A stretch of DNA of 64,000 nucleotides from Desulfatibacillum aliphaticivorans DSM 15576 (GCF_000429905.1 NZ_KE386983.1:116336-180335), one strand, 5' to 3'. Shown: positions 50,967 to 60,031, numbered from the stretch's first letter. The notes: generated by a model from the sequence alone, not told the origin. Made by a program: numbers and translations.

Positions 50967-51445
50967 TTTGTCCCAACTGCGCCCAGCCCATGGAAGAGGT
51001 CTTGGTGCAATCAACAACCGTGGACGTATGCACAAAAGGGTGCGGCGGCATGTTTTTTAATTACCAGGAACTGGAAAAAGCCGGGCGCGCCAGAAAAAAT
51101 GATCCCGCGGTGCTAAGCGAGACGGGCGCCCTTTCCGCAAGGTATAAAAAGAATCTGCAATGCCCTTTTTGCAGGGCGAAAATGAACGCCCGAAAAATAA
51201 GCCGGGACATTGAGGTGGTTGTAGATGTCTGCTCCCATTGCGGGGGCTTGTGGCTGGACAAAGGCGAGTTCGACAGCATTTGCCGGGCTGCCGAGCAGGG
51301 CGCGCCCTTTCCTTCGGGCTGGAAGCCCATAGAAAATAAATCTGCAAGCTGGGTGAAGAGTTCCCAAAACTCAGGCGCCTTGGAATTTATTGCTGATTTT
51401 TCGTTTGATGTTGTTTTGGATATATTTTGGGGGCTGCTTGATTAG
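50963..51445 (+). CDS. Double zinc-ribbon (zf-TFIIB) protein
   Basis: The 160-residue protein has two zf-TFIIB-type ribbons. The first is at 1-30 (MICPNCAQPMEEV... VDVCTKGCGGMFFN) and the second at 65-100 (LQCPFCRAKMNARK... VVVDVCSHCGGLWLDKGEF). Each has a C-x2-C and a C-x2/3-C-G-G pair, so two zinc sites are expected. A short amphipathic C terminus (FIADFSFDVVLDIFWGLLD) could touch the membrane or a partner. It starts inside the TPR gene stop codon, so a joint function with that protein is likely, but none is known. Confidence 0.82.
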   Translation: MICPNCAQPMEEVLVQSTTVDVCTKGCGGMFFNYQELEKAGRARKNDPAVLSETGALSARYKKNLQCPFCRAKMNARKISRDIEVVVDVCSHCGGLWLDKGEFDSICRAAEQGAPFPSGWKPIENKSASWVKSSQNSGALEFIADFSFDVVLDIFWGLLD

Positions 51446-51469
51446 GGACCCTCAAAATACAGAATCAAT

Positions 51470-51508
51470 AAAAAAACGCCAAAGGATCTGTGCTTCAATC
51501 CTTTGGCG
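51470..51508 (-). terminator. Intrinsic terminator of ydbH-ynbE-ydbL
   Basis: CGCCAAAGGAT (51477-51487) pairs perfectly with ATCCTTTGGCG (51498-51508) over a 10-nt loop. On the minus strand it is followed by seven T. It may also stop plus-strand read-through from the zinc-ribbon gene. Confidence 0.88.
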
Positions 51509-51538
51509 CGACATTTTTGGGTTTATGGAAAACGCTGG

Positions 51539-51910
51539 TTATTTTTGATACCACTGGCCTTCGGCGTTTTGGAGCCAGTGGCCCGGGTCGGCTCTTTCCC
51601 CCAGTTGGATGGCACGGCGTTGGCCCACCAGTTCGGGAGTGGTTCCCTGTTTTTGGGCGATGTATGCATAAACCTGCTTGCGGTCCGCGTTTTCCGCGTT
51701 GACCAAATCCTGGCCTTCCCTGGAAGATCCTCTGAATTCAAGATAGCCTTGATTGTTTTCGCCGATAATCCCTTTGGCTTTTAACTGCTCCAAGGCGGGC
51801 AATCGCGAAGCCATGCGTTCTTTAATGCCTTCTCCAAAGCTGGCGCCTGCAAAGGCGAAAGCCGTAACCAGAAACATGGCTATGAACGCTGTAAAAATCC
51901 TTTTATTCAT
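51539..51910 (-). CDS. ydbL: YdbL-like periplasmic protein (DUF1318)
   Basis: The 123-residue protein starts after CAGGAGG, has a signal peptide (MNKRIFTAFIAMFLVTAFAFA) and matches DUF1318. The repeated family pattern is SRLPALEQLKAKGIIGENNQGYLEFRG, then ENADRKQVYAYIAQKQGTTPELVGQRRAIQL. In E. coli, YdbL is the periplasmic partner of the YdbH-YnbE intermembrane bridge and is thought to help regulate its assembly. Here it is the last gene of the same three-gene operon, with a terminator after it. Confidence 0.85.
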   Translation of the reverse strand: MNKRIFTAFIAMFLVTAFAFAGASFGEGIKERMASRLPALEQLKAKGIIGENNQGYLEFRGSSREGQDLVNAENADRKQVYAYIAQKQGTTPELVGQRRAIQLGERADPGHWLQNAEGQWYQK

Positions 51911-51931
51911 AATGCTTCCTCCTGTGCATTT

Positions 51932-52150
51932 TTATTCCGTGGTTTTGGTCGTGGGGGAGGCGGAATCCTGATTGGCTTCCATGTTATCCAGGTCGCCGAA
52001 GAAGTCGTCCAACGCCTTGTCCACCTTGACGTTTACGTTGACATTCAGGTTGACTTCCATGGGCGCCACCTCAATGCGATGTTCGGTCCTGCATCCTGCT
52101 GTTATCAGAAGCAGGGCCGCCGCCGTAAAGATAAAAACGTTTTTGGTCAT
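51932..52150 (-). CDS. ynbE: YnbE-like outer-membrane lipoprotein
   Basis: The 72-residue protein has a lipoprotein signal (LLITAGC, Cys ~20) and the YnbE core HRIEVAPMEVNLNVNVNVKVDKALDDFFGDL. In E. coli, YnbE lipoprotein forms the outer-membrane end of the YdbH bridge by extending its beta-groove. The extra acidic/Thr tail (DNMEANQDSASPTTKTTE) is longer than the enterobacterial protein. The GGGAG site is 7 nt upstream. It lies between ydbH and ydbL. Confidence 0.82.
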   Translation of the reverse strand: MTKNVFIFTAAALLLITAGCRTEHRIEVAPMEVNLNVNVNVKVDKALDDFFGDLDNMEANQDSASPTTKTTE

Positions 52151-52200
52151 TTTGCTTTCTCCCGGCCTGTTAGGTCGCGGCGCAGAGCGATTCGTGCGCC

Positions 52201-54765
52201 TTAAAAGTAATCCTTCAGTTTAATGCCGTATTTTAAAATCAGGTCCAAGGGCAGTTTGATGTTCAAATTGAGCTTAATGCCCTGGAATATGGCTCCCTTT
52301 TCCGGGTTGTCCACTTTTTGGAAGTTTCCGGTTTTGGGGTCCGGAACCAAAGGCAGCGGCCCCGAAGGCTTGCCGTCAAGCTGGAGCTTGAGCATCAGGT
52401 TTTCGCCTTCCGAATTGATTTCCAGCTTGGCCCATTCGTATTGATAATCCTCCAGCGCCAGCTTGGCAAGGGCTATCTGCCCGGCCTGGGGCGTGCCGGA
52501 GTTGATTCCGTTCATGAAGTCGTCGCCGCCCTTGATCTTCAAGGCGCCGCCGTCTCCGGGCGTGGAGTACAGGTGGCCCTGGTCAAAGCGGAAATTGCCG
52601 TCGGTAATGCGCACGGGCACAATGCCGTTCAGGCTGCCTGAACCGTTGGCGCTGGGCGCTCCCAGTTGCTTGAGAAGCTCCACAAAGTCCAGCCTGTCGC
52701 AAAATAGAAGAAGTTCATAGTCCGAAACCCCGGCCTGCAAGTGGATGGCGGGGCTGTACACCCGGCCCTTGCACCAGCTAAAGCTGCTGCGTTCCACAAA
52801 AAAGGACTGGGGGCTTTCCACAATGAACTCCACCCGGCCCTTGTTTATCTGAATATTGCCGGCCTTGATGGAGTCAAAGGAAAAGACCTGCCTGGGTGCG
52901 CTGCGCACCGCAACCAGATCCTCCATGTTCAGGGACAGGCTGACGCCGTTCATTTCCATCTGGTATTCTGGCGCCTGGATCTTTCCGCCCGTCAATGAGG
53001 CTTCCATGCCGGTTTCCAGCTTACCCCTGTTGAACGAAGCAAAGCCTTTGACCGTCAACAGCCCGTCGAAGGTATAGCCCTTTAACCCGTCGGCGAAGCG
53101 CTTCATGTCCAGGCCGGAAATCTGATGGCCATCCACCCCGAAGTGGGAATTGAGCTGAAACTCTCCATTATCGTCCAGGCCAGCATTGCCTCCGAATTCG
53201 ATATTAAGCCCGGGAATTAAAAGGTCCGGGTGATTTCCGGCCAGGGACAGGAACATGTCCTTGCGCTCCAGGTCCATGGAGGCGGAGCCGAGTCTTTTTC
53301 CGGCTAAGCTGATGGACCTGATGGAAAGGCTTCCCTGATCCGTCTGTGAAGGATAAGTAAACGGCATTTTCCCCTGTATCCCGGAGGCCTGGAATTTAGG
53401 GCTGATGCCCCAAACCCTGGCGTCTTTAAACTCGGTTACGGCGCTTACAACAGGTTCTTTGCCGGGCGCCAACACCACCTTGCCAGTGCAGTCCAGGCCC
53501 GGAATTGTCGCCTGGGCGACGCCTGTTTCTACATTTATGACGGGCAGGGATGCAAAAAAGTCTACAACCATTGCTCCTTTGTCGTCGGTCGCGCCATGGG
53601 CTTTCCATTCAGGCTGGGCGACAAACGCGATGGCTGCTTCGTGTATTAGGGTGATGTCCTTTTTCGGAGGAATGTTTTTTATGGAAAATTCCAGCTTGCC
53701 GTCGCCGGACCGGGCCGCCGTGAACTCCACCTTGGCCTGGGCCGGGGTTTCCATGGAAAAAGGCAGATCCGGCAGCGCGCGGACTTTATAATCAAACCCT
53801 CCGGACGCCGTCAGGCCTCCGTCCTTCAATAGAACGCTTGTTTGCAGGGCCGGAATCTCCACATTGACCGGTTGGGAAATGTGAATATTTTCCAGGGCCA
53901 GGTCGGCTTGATTATTCTGAAACGAGGCCTTTAAGGTCAGGGGATTTTCCTGGGTCGAGACAAGCCTGACCGGGCCGGAGAGGATTTGCCCCTGGATAAA
54001 CGCCGCCGAACCGGATACGGGCGCCAATTCCGCCTCATTCCAACCTCCCTGGGCGTTCAGTTTAACCCCTCCCTGCACCAACACGCCGGAAAGACGATGG
54101 ATGAGGTCGCCGAATCGTCCGGCGTCCAAAACGTCCGAATCCAGGCGGACTTCCATGTTCCGGGCGGGGAGATTGATTGCGGCGTTGCATGCGATATCCT
54201 GTCCCCGCGGGAAGAGTTTCACATTGCAGTCAAACACTCCGGCGCCGCGCGTTATAAGGTCTGCGGCCAGGGCCAAACGATAGGCCTTGCCGCCCCAATC
54301 CAGGTTGACGGACGCGCTGTCCAGGCTGATGGCGCCGATTTCCACGGGCAGCTTTTCCGGCAAAGCAGGTGCGCTGTCGTCCTCCTGGGATTTGGAAGCG
54401 GGAAGCTCCAAATCTCTTAACGAAAAACTTTCCCCGTCAAATTGGGCGTAAACCTGAACGCCGGCGATTTTTATGGATTTGACTTTTTTATGGAGGAGGT
54501 CCCAGGGGGAGTAATCCGCCTGAACGGACGCGATGGTTGCAGCGGGCGCCGCCGGATCGCCTAATACAACGGAGCCTATGTCGGCCCGGAACAAGCTGAT
54601 GTTTCTGACTTCCAGGCTGAGGTTATCGATCCCGGCTTCCCCGGCGTAAAAAGGCAGTTGTTTTTCCACCATGCCCGGCAAGGCCCACCACAGACCCAAG
54701 CCTGTGCCTATGATCGCCAGCAGCAGAATCCACAAAACCATTTTGATTTTGGAGCCTAAAGCCAT
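52201..54765 (-). CDS. ydbH: YdbH-like AsmA-family intermembrane bridge protein
   Basis: YdbH belongs to the AsmA-like group of long beta-groove proteins that move lipids between the two membranes. The 854-residue product has one N-terminal membrane helix (VLWILLLAIIGTGLGLWWALPG) and is then almost all beta-strand, with the extended VEIGAISLDSASVNLDWGGK type repeats and no catalytic site. The C-terminal block NGSGSLNGIVPVRITDGNFRF and GDDFMNGINSG matches the YdbH C-terminal domain. ynbE (50 nt) and ydbL follow, as in E. coli, which secures the assignment better than sequence alone. Confidence 0.85.
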   Translation of the reverse strand: MALGSKIKMVLWILLLAIIGTGLGLWWALPGMVEKQLPFYAGEAGIDNLSLEVRNISLFRADIGSVVLGDPAAPAATIASVQADYSPWDLLHKKVKSIKIAGVQVYAQFDGESFSLRDLELPASKSQEDDSAPALPEKLPVEIGAISLDSASVNLDWGGKAYRLALAADLITRGAGVFDCNVKLFPRGQDIACNAAINLPARNMEVRLDSDVLDAGRFGDLIHRLSGVLVQGGVKLNAQGGWNEAELAPVSGSAAFIQGQILSGPVRLVSTQENPLTLKASFQNNQADLALENIHISQPVNVEIPALQTSVLLKDGGLTASGGFDYKVRALPDLPFSMETPAQAKVEFTAARSGDGKLEFSIKNIPPKKDITLIHEAAIAFVAQPEWKAHGATDDKGAMVVDFFASLPVINVETGVAQATIPGLDCTGKVVLAPGKEPVVSAVTEFKDARVWGISPKFQASGIQGKMPFTYPSQTDQGSLSIRSISLAGKRLGSASMDLERKDMFLSLAGNHPDLLIPGLNIEFGGNAGLDDNGEFQLNSHFGVDGHQISGLDMKRFADGLKGYTFDGLLTVKGFASFNRGKLETGMEASLTGGKIQAPEYQMEMNGVSLSLNMEDLVAVRSAPRQVFSFDSIKAGNIQINKGRVEFIVESPQSFFVERSSFSWCKGRVYSPAIHLQAGVSDYELLLFCDRLDFVELLKQLGAPSANGSGSLNGIVPVRITDGNFRFDQGHLYSTPGDGGALKIKGGDDFMNGINSGTPQAGQIALAKLALEDYQYEWAKLEINSEGENLMLKLQLDGKPSGPLPLVPDPKTGNFQKVDNPEKGAIFQGIKLNLNIKLPLDLILKYGIKLKDYF

Positions 54766-54940
54766 GGAGGCGTCTTCTCAATCAGCCGGGCTGCAACGCC
54801 GGGTGTGCAAGGGCAGGCTGCGCTGCTTTGCCTGCAACATAGTCGAATATGAATCCAGCCTTTCGAACCTGTTGAACTATGGTATTAGTTTCGGCGCCCT
54901 GTCAACCATTTCTGCAGAAAACAAGGGCGCCGTCCCCCTG
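54766..54940. other. Short region between ydbH and acyl-CoA dehydrogenase terminator
   Basis: Apart from the terminator beyond it I see no gene. It contains the upstream region of ydbH on the minus strand. Confidence 0.5.
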
Positions 54941-54976
54941 AAAAAAAAAGGAGGCCCCATTTTTCCGGGCCTCCCT
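54941..54976 (-). terminator. Intrinsic terminator of merR-acyl-CoA dehydrogenase operon
   Basis: On the minus strand AGGGAGGCCC pairs with GGGCCTCCT-type arm (54967-54974 with 54950-54957) over a loop, followed by nine T. Confidence 0.85.
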
Positions 54977-55000
54977 TTGGCGTGCGGCGGATTCGCCGAT

Positions 55001-56245
55001 TTATTCGTAAATTTTTTCGTCCGGAGCTTCGGCTTCCTCGGCGTCCAACTCCATGTCCCGAACTATGTTAGCCTGCTTGGATTTATAGAAATCCTTGTAC
55101 CATTCGTGGGCGATGACCATGGACATGACTTCGTTGGAGCCGGTCCAGATGGTCGCCAGACGCAGATCCCGGTACATCCTCTCCACGGGGAACACGTTGG
55201 TGTAGCCAATGCCGCCCATGACCTGCATGGCGTTGTGAACCACCTTCTGGCAGGATTCGGTGACGAACTTTTTGGTTTCCGAAACCATGCGGCGGGTTTG
55301 CCCGGCATACGGGGCTATGTCCGCAGAGCGGCCCGTGGTGTATACCAATGACCGGCAGGCGTCCAGAAGCATGGCGGCTTCGGCGATCTGAAAATTGACG
55401 CCCTGGAAATTATTGATAGTCTGGCCGAAGGCTTTGCGCCGGGTGGTGTAGCCCGTGGCTACATCCAGGGCCGGCCTGGCGGACCCGATGGTCATGGCGG
55501 CCGTGCCCAGGCGCTCGGGAATCATCATGGTGGTGAAAACCGGATAGGCGCCGTGCACCTTGCCCACCACGTTTTCCTTGGGCACCTTCACGTCCTTGAA
55601 CACAATGCGGCCTGCGCCGCCGCCGCGGCAGCCCATGAGCCCGTAAAGATATTCCACGTTCACGCCGGGGCCGCGATCCACAATCAGGCAGGAAAGGGAT
55701 TCCTGGGGCTTGGCATCGGGGTTGGTCTTGGCGTAGACCAGGAAATAATCCGCGCCCTCGGCGCCCACGATAAAGCGCTTCTGGCCGTTCAGGATGAAGT
55801 GGTCCCCCTTGTCCACCGCCGTAGTGGTTGCGCCGAAAAAGTCCGATCCGCCCCGGGGCTCGGTCAGGCATTCCGCCGCAAAAATGTCGCCGGCCAGCAA
55901 CGGCTTGACGTATTTTTCCTTTTGCTCGTCCGTGCCGTGGAGGCAAATGGCGTCGCAAACCAGGTCCGCGCCCACGCCGAAGGTGCAGGAAAAAATATAG
56001 CCCAGGGTTCCGATTTCCTCCACTACCGCGGCGGAGCCGGCCCAGGACATGCCCCGGCCGCCCCATTCCTTGGGATGGCGCACGCCCAACAGGTTGCGGC
56101 GGCCCGCTTCCTGCAAAAATTCCTTGGGGAACTTGATCTTGTCCGCGTCCATGTCCAGGATCATTTGGCGCGGAATGGTTTTGACAAACTCCCTGGCCTC
56201 GTCCCTGGCTTTTATTTCCTCTTCGTTCAGCAGAAAGTCAAACAT
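55001..56245 (-). CDS. Acyl-CoA dehydrogenase with relocated catalytic base
   Basis: This FAD enzyme has 414 residues with the usual three-domain layout: an N-terminal helical domain, GGSDFFGATTTA (FAD/adenine side), and a C-terminal helical domain. The position that carries the catalytic Glu in short- and medium-chain enzymes (YEGT) is WTGS here (T368), so that base is missing. An alternative Glu (E244, in MIPERLGTA) lies where isovaleryl-CoA and long-chain dehydrogenases have theirs, so activity is probably kept. The substrate is likely branched or long-chain. The gene starts 1 nt after the merR stop and is regulated with it. Confidence 0.88.
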   Translation of the reverse strand: MFDFLLNEEEIKARDEAREFVKTIPRQMILDMDADKIKFPKEFLQEAGRRNLLGVRHPKEWGGRGMSWAGSAAVVEEIGTLGYIFSCTFGVGADLVCDAICLHGTDEQKEKYVKPLLAGDIFAAECLTEPRGGSDFFGATTTAVDKGDHFILNGQKRFIVGAEGADYFLVYAKTNPDAKPQESLSCLIVDRGPGVNVEYLYGLMGCRGGGAGRIVFKDVKVPKENVVGKVHGAYPVFTTMMIPERLGTAAMTIGSARPALDVATGYTTRRKAFGQTINNFQGVNFQIAEAAMLLDACRSLVYTTGRSADIAPYAGQTRRMVSETKKFVTESCQKVVHNAMQVMGGIGYTNVFPVERMYRDLRLATIWTGSNEVMSMVIAHEWYKDFYKSKQANIVRDMELDAEEAEAPDEKIYE

Positions 56246-56246
56246 G

Positions 56247-56657
56247 TCATTTACCTCCTTGAAGTTGATCCAATTTGTTTTGAAGACGTTTGCGCATGGC
56301 CATCATTTCTTTTTCCAAAAGCAGCAATTCCTCCTTGCGGATGCGAATTTCCTCCAGCTTTTGGGCGCCGTACGCCATGGATTTTTCGATCTGATCCCTC
56401 TCGTCCATGTCCATATCCGCCATGCCGATCATCTCCGCGATTTCATCCAGGGAGAAGCCAAACCGCTTACCCCGCAGGATCAGGCGCAGCCTGGCCCTGT
56501 CCTTGGGGCTGTATACCCGTTGGTTGCCGGGAGTGCGGGCGGGGGAAATCAGGCCCTTTTGCTCGTAAAAGCGGATGGTCGGGGCGCTGATATCCAGTTG
56601 TTCGGCCAGTTGGGAAATGGTGAAAGAGGCTTTATCTTGTTTGGGGGGTTGGGTCAC
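56247..56657 (-). CDS. MerR-family transcriptional regulator
   Basis: The start is GTG 56657 with GGAGG 5 nt upstream. The 136-residue protein has an N-terminal winged helix, FTISQLAEQLDISAPTIRFYEQKGLISPARTPGNQRVY, and a C-terminal coiled coil (~80-130). There are no conserved Cys for metal binding, so the ligand is probably organic; an acyl-CoA or fatty acid would fit the next gene, an acyl-CoA dehydrogenase 1 nt downstream. A palindrome just upstream is a likely operator, so it may regulate its own operon. Confidence 0.9.
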   Translation of the reverse strand: MTQPPKQDKASFTISQLAEQLDISAPTIRFYEQKGLISPARTPGNQRVYSPKDRARLRLILRGKRFGFSLDEIAEMIGMADMDMDERDQIEKSMAYGAQKLEEIRIRKEELLLLEKEMMAMRKRLQNKLDQLQGGK

Positions 56658-56672
56658 GTCGCCTCCAATATT

Positions 56673-56692
56673 TAAAGTTGAATTTAACTTTA
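56673..56692. promoter_or_regulatory. Palindromic operator for the MerR regulator
   Basis: TAAAGTT and AACTTTA form a perfect 7-bp dyad around GAATTT, 15 bp upstream of the merR start. MerR proteins bind such dyads between -35 and -10 elements and remodel the spacing. The link to this regulator is inference. Confidence 0.65.
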
Positions 56693-56822
56693 ATAAGGTT
56701 CGCGGCGCAGGTCAAGAAAAATCAGAAGACGTCGGCTTATGGATAAAAACGGGGAACGCAAAGAGCGTCCCCCGGAGATAAAAGAACATCCGTTCAAATT
56801 GGAACGAGCCGTGCGAATATAA

Positions 56823-58898
56823 TCAGGGCGCCTCTATAGCCCCCACGTCGCCCTTGCCGTTTACCGGGCGGGGCGTCGCCAATTGATCCTGGGTTTCCAA
56901 GGTGCTTTTTCTGCCCGGCAGGTTGTAAAAGCGCATGATGATATTGGGGCTGTCAGGCTGCACGCCGGCGTCGAACATGCCCGACCATGCATCGTCGCCC
57001 AAAATTTCCGGCCCCATGCCGGGGATGTTTTCCGCTGCCAGGGCCTCGTCCAGCATATGCCAGAAAAAGATGTAAGGATAATTGGAAAGCTCTTTGGGCC
57101 AGGTGTCGGCCGGGCCGAACCAGAGCGTGTCCGCCAGGGTCAGGATGGGGTCGCCGTCCGGGTCGGTGTAGGGCTGGACGCCGTCGGTTTCGTCGTCCGA
57201 ATCCACGGTTTCCAGGAAATCTTCTAAGTCGGCGGTGAACTGGGCTGCGAATCCTTCCAACTTGTAATAATCCTCCACCCGGTCCAGCATGTAAGCCAGG
57301 AAGTTGTCGTCCGTTCCTTCCGTCACCCAGTATTCTGCGTAAATTTCCTGGATGTAATATTGGGCAGCGGGAATCTGATCCAATGCCTGGTCCGCTGGTT
57401 CATAGTAGAGGGGAACCGGAAGCCCTTCATCCACTCCCTCTGACAGGATGAAACCGTGCTCCACCGGACCGGTCGCCATGTCCAGAACATCATTGATAGC
57501 GATGTCGTGGGAGTCTCCTGTTTTGGGATAATGCTTGCGGCACAGGGACATCCAGTCTTTTTCTCCGACGGGGGCCAGAATCTGGCTGAAGTCCAAAACG
57601 CCTATGCGATTGAATCCACGGCTTTTAAAAGAAAACACGGTGCCGGTAAAGACGTCTTGGTCGTACACAGCGCCTCCGGATTCATGGACCGTGTTCCCCG
57701 CGATGATGCAATGTTCGATCTTCATATCATCCACGGCATGGGCGTTGCCGATGGTGGCCGCCACGCCGCCGGCCATATTGGATTTTCCCAGGGCGTCGGT
57801 GCGGGGAGTTCCATGCACTTCATTTTCCGCAATGGTGCAGGATTTCAAGGTCAGGCTGCCGTTGGACATGTACACGCCGCCGCCTCTCCAATAACCCATG
57901 CCTAAAAGAAAGGGCGGTATGCCCGAGGCGTCCGCCAGATTTTTGGCGATGGTGGTGTTGGCGACTGTGAGTGTTTTGGAATTGCCGATGCTGCCGCCAT
58001 CCGAATAGACTCCGGCGCCGTAGGCGAACAGGGCGCTGATATGGTTGCCGCAAATGGAGCAGCGTTCGATAGTGGAGGCTTGGTCTTTGGAGCCGGCGCC
58101 CGTGACCGAATAGACCCCTCCGCCCGCCGCGCCGGCGCCGTAAATGGAGTTGCCGCTTATGACGCAATCTTTCAGATCGACGATGTCCGCGTATAAGCCG
58201 CCGCCGAAAGAGCCCCGATCCCGGGAGGATTCAAAGTCCCCCTCACAGTAGTTGCCGTATAGGGTGCAGTTCTCCAGGCCGGCCTTCCCCCAGACTGCGA
58301 CGCCGCCTCCCCTGGCCAGGGTGTAGGGCTGGTCTTCGTTGTCTGCGGAGATGTCTTCGGCAACGCTGCGGCCTCCGGTAATGGTTATATTGTTCATGTA
58401 CAGATTGCCGTATACTGCCAGAACCCGGGCGTCCTCCGCGCCCGCCCATTCCAGGGTTATGCCGTTGGGCAGGTTGGATGCGTCCAGGACCACGCTTTTC
58501 CTGGCGTACAGGGCTGATTTGCCGTAATCCCGGTCAAAATAGCCTTCCAGGTACGAGACCAGCCCGCTTTCCTCCTCCCTCATGCCCATGACTTCGCCTT
58601 TGAGGAGGGAATGCTCTTCACCTACGATGGACAACTGGATCACCCCGCCGTCCAGGCTGGAGTCAAAGACGATGGATTGACCGGACGCCGCCTGATTCAG
58701 GGCGGCCCTTAAGGTCAAACCCGCCTTGCGGGCCAGGGGGGCGTCGTCCAGGCTGCCCACCACGATGGGCGCCAGAACCGCGGCTGCGTTATCGTCATTA
58801 TTTTTTTTAGCGATCGGGCCGTCGTCATCGTCATCACAGCCTGAAAATGCGAATACAGCCAATAATAGCAAGCAAATGATGGAGGAAATCCTTTTCAT
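56823..58898 (-). CDS. Beta-helix lipoprotein (polymorphic-outer-membrane-protein type)
   Basis: ATG 58898 is preferred; it follows GGGAGTGG and opens a lipoprotein signal (SIICLLLLAVFAFSGC) with an Asp run after the Cys. The 691-residue mature protein has a right-handed parallel beta-helix. NNITITGGRSV, SFGGGLYADIVDLKDCVISGNSIYGAGAAGGGVYSV and GGGVYMSNGSLTLKSCTIAENEV are typical rungs. An N-terminal LTLRAALNQAASGQSIVFDSS resembles CSLREA-type starts. A globular part (~480-680) interrupts or follows the helix. It is likely an outer-membrane-attached adhesin or carbohydrate-active protein; function is unknown. Confidence 0.78.
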   Translation of the reverse strand: MKRISSIICLLLLAVFAFSGCDDDDDGPIAKKNNDDNAAAVLAPIVVGSLDDAPLARKAGLTLRAALNQAASGQSIVFDSSLDGGVIQLSIVGEEHSLLKGEVMGMREEESGLVSYLEGYFDRDYGKSALYARKSVVLDASNLPNGITLEWAGAEDARVLAVYGNLYMNNITITGGRSVAEDISADNEDQPYTLARGGGVAVWGKAGLENCTLYGNYCEGDFESSRDRGSFGGGLYADIVDLKDCVISGNSIYGAGAAGGGVYSVTGAGSKDQASTIERCSICGNHISALFAYGAGVYSDGGSIGNSKTLTVANTTIAKNLADASGIPPFLLGMGYWRGGGVYMSNGSLTLKSCTIAENEVHGTPRTDALGKSNMAGGVAATIGNAHAVDDMKIEHCIIAGNTVHESGGAVYDQDVFTGTVFSFKSRGFNRIGVLDFSQILAPVGEKDWMSLCRKHYPKTGDSHDIAINDVLDMATGPVEHGFILSEGVDEGLPVPLYYEPADQALDQIPAAQYYIQEIYAEYWVTEGTDDNFLAYMLDRVEDYYKLEGFAAQFTADLEDFLETVDSDDETDGVQPYTDPDGDPILTLADTLWFGPADTWPKELSNYPYIFFWHMLDEALAAENIPGMGPEILGDDAWSGMFDAGVQPDSPNIIMRFYNLPGRKSTLETQDQLATPRPVNGKGDVGAIEAP

Positions 58899-59068
58899 GT
58901 CCACTCCCTGGTTGCAGATTAAATTGTGGTTTTGGGGCAATGTGCAAGACCAGAATAATAGGGCAGGACAGGCTGCGGCGCAAGAGCTTTGTTGACCCGG
59001 AAGGCGGGGAAGGGATATGAAAGAGCAATTCTAAGCCGTCAAACCTGGATCTGAAATGGAGGGAAATC

Positions 59069-60031
59069 ATGGAAAGCGCATCCTTTAAAGACTTGGCAAG
59101 CATTCGTATTGGACACGCCCAGAACGCGGAAGCCGGAACCGGCTGCACGGTGATCATCTGCGACAAGGGGGCGACTCCCGGCGTGGATGTGCGCGGCGGC
59201 GCCCCGGGCACCCGGGAGACGGACGCCCTGGACCCGGTGAATCTGGTGGACAAGGTGCACGCCGTGGTTCTTTCCGGCGGCAGCGCCTTTGGCCTGGACG
59301 CCTCCGCCGGCGTCATGGCGTATCTGGAAGAGCAGGGCGTAGGCTTTGACGTGGGCGTGACCAAGGTTCCCATCGTGGCCCAGGCGGTTTTGTTTGACCT
59401 TTTTGTGGGTGCGCACAACGTCCGTCCTGACAAAGCCATGGGCCTGGAGGCCTGTCAGGCGGCCAAGGTTTGCAATCCCCGGGAAGGAAACGCGGGCGCG
59501 GGAACCGGCGCTTGCGTAGGCAAGCTGCTTGGCATGGGACGGGCCATGAAATCCGGGCTGGGAGTTTCCATGCTTCGCCAGGGGGATTTGCTGGTCGGCG
59601 CAGTCATGGCGGTCAATTGCCTCGGAGATGTGGTGGACCCGAAAACCGGCGCCGTCCTGGCCGGGCTTTTGGAGGAGGATAAAAAGTCCTTCTCCTCCAC
59701 TGAAAAAATCATGGCCGGATTTTATGACCAGGACTCCATATTTCCCGGCAATACAAGTATCGGCGTGGTGGTCACCAACGCGATTCTACAAAAATCCCAG
59801 GCGACCAAGATCGCCTCCATGTCTCACAACGGCATTGCCCGGACCATGAGTCCGGCGCACACCATGGTGGACGGGGATACGCTTTTTGTCATGGCGACCG
59901 GCGAGCAAAAAGCCGAGCCCAGCGTCGTGGGCATGATGGCCGCCCGCGCCGTGGAGCAGGCCGTGGTCCGATCCGTAACCCAAACCCCGGGCGCCTATGG
60001 GTTGTTGGGTTATGGGGACTTGATGAAATAG
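59069..60031 (+). CDS. DmpA/P1-family aminopeptidase
   Basis: The 320-residue protein belongs to the P1 (DmpA, BapA) family of self-cleaving N-terminal nucleophile hydrolases. It begins SIRIGHAQNAEAGTGCTVI, followed by GGAPGTRETDALDP and LSGGSAFGLDASAGV. The cleavage site and nucleophile lie in FPGNTSIGVVVTNA (Ser ~230), after which the protein splits into two subunits. No signal peptide is visible. GGAGG lies 7 nt upstream. Activity is on N-terminal D- or L-amino acids or beta-peptides; the natural substrate is unknown. Confidence 0.87.
   Translation: MESASFKDLASIRIGHAQNAEAGTGCTVIICDKGATPGVDVRGGAPGTRETDALDPVNLVDKVHAVVLSGGSAFGLDASAGVMAYLEEQGVGFDVGVTKVPIVAQAVLFDLFVGAHNVRPDKAMGLEACQAAKVCNPREGNAGAGTGACVGKLLGMGRAMKSGLGVSMLRQGDLLVGAVMAVNCLGDVVDPKTGAVLAGLLEEDKKSFSSTEKIMAGFYDQDSIFPGNTSIGVVVTNAILQKSQATKIASMSHNGIARTMSPAHTMVDGDTLFVMATGEQKAEPSVVGMMAARAVEQAVVRSVTQTPGAYGLLGYGDLMK

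Noticed and set aside
49752..51035. Minus-strand frame of 427 codons opposite the TPR gene
   Set aside because: TPR repeats on the plus strand produce a repetitive open antisense frame. No independent evidence supports it.
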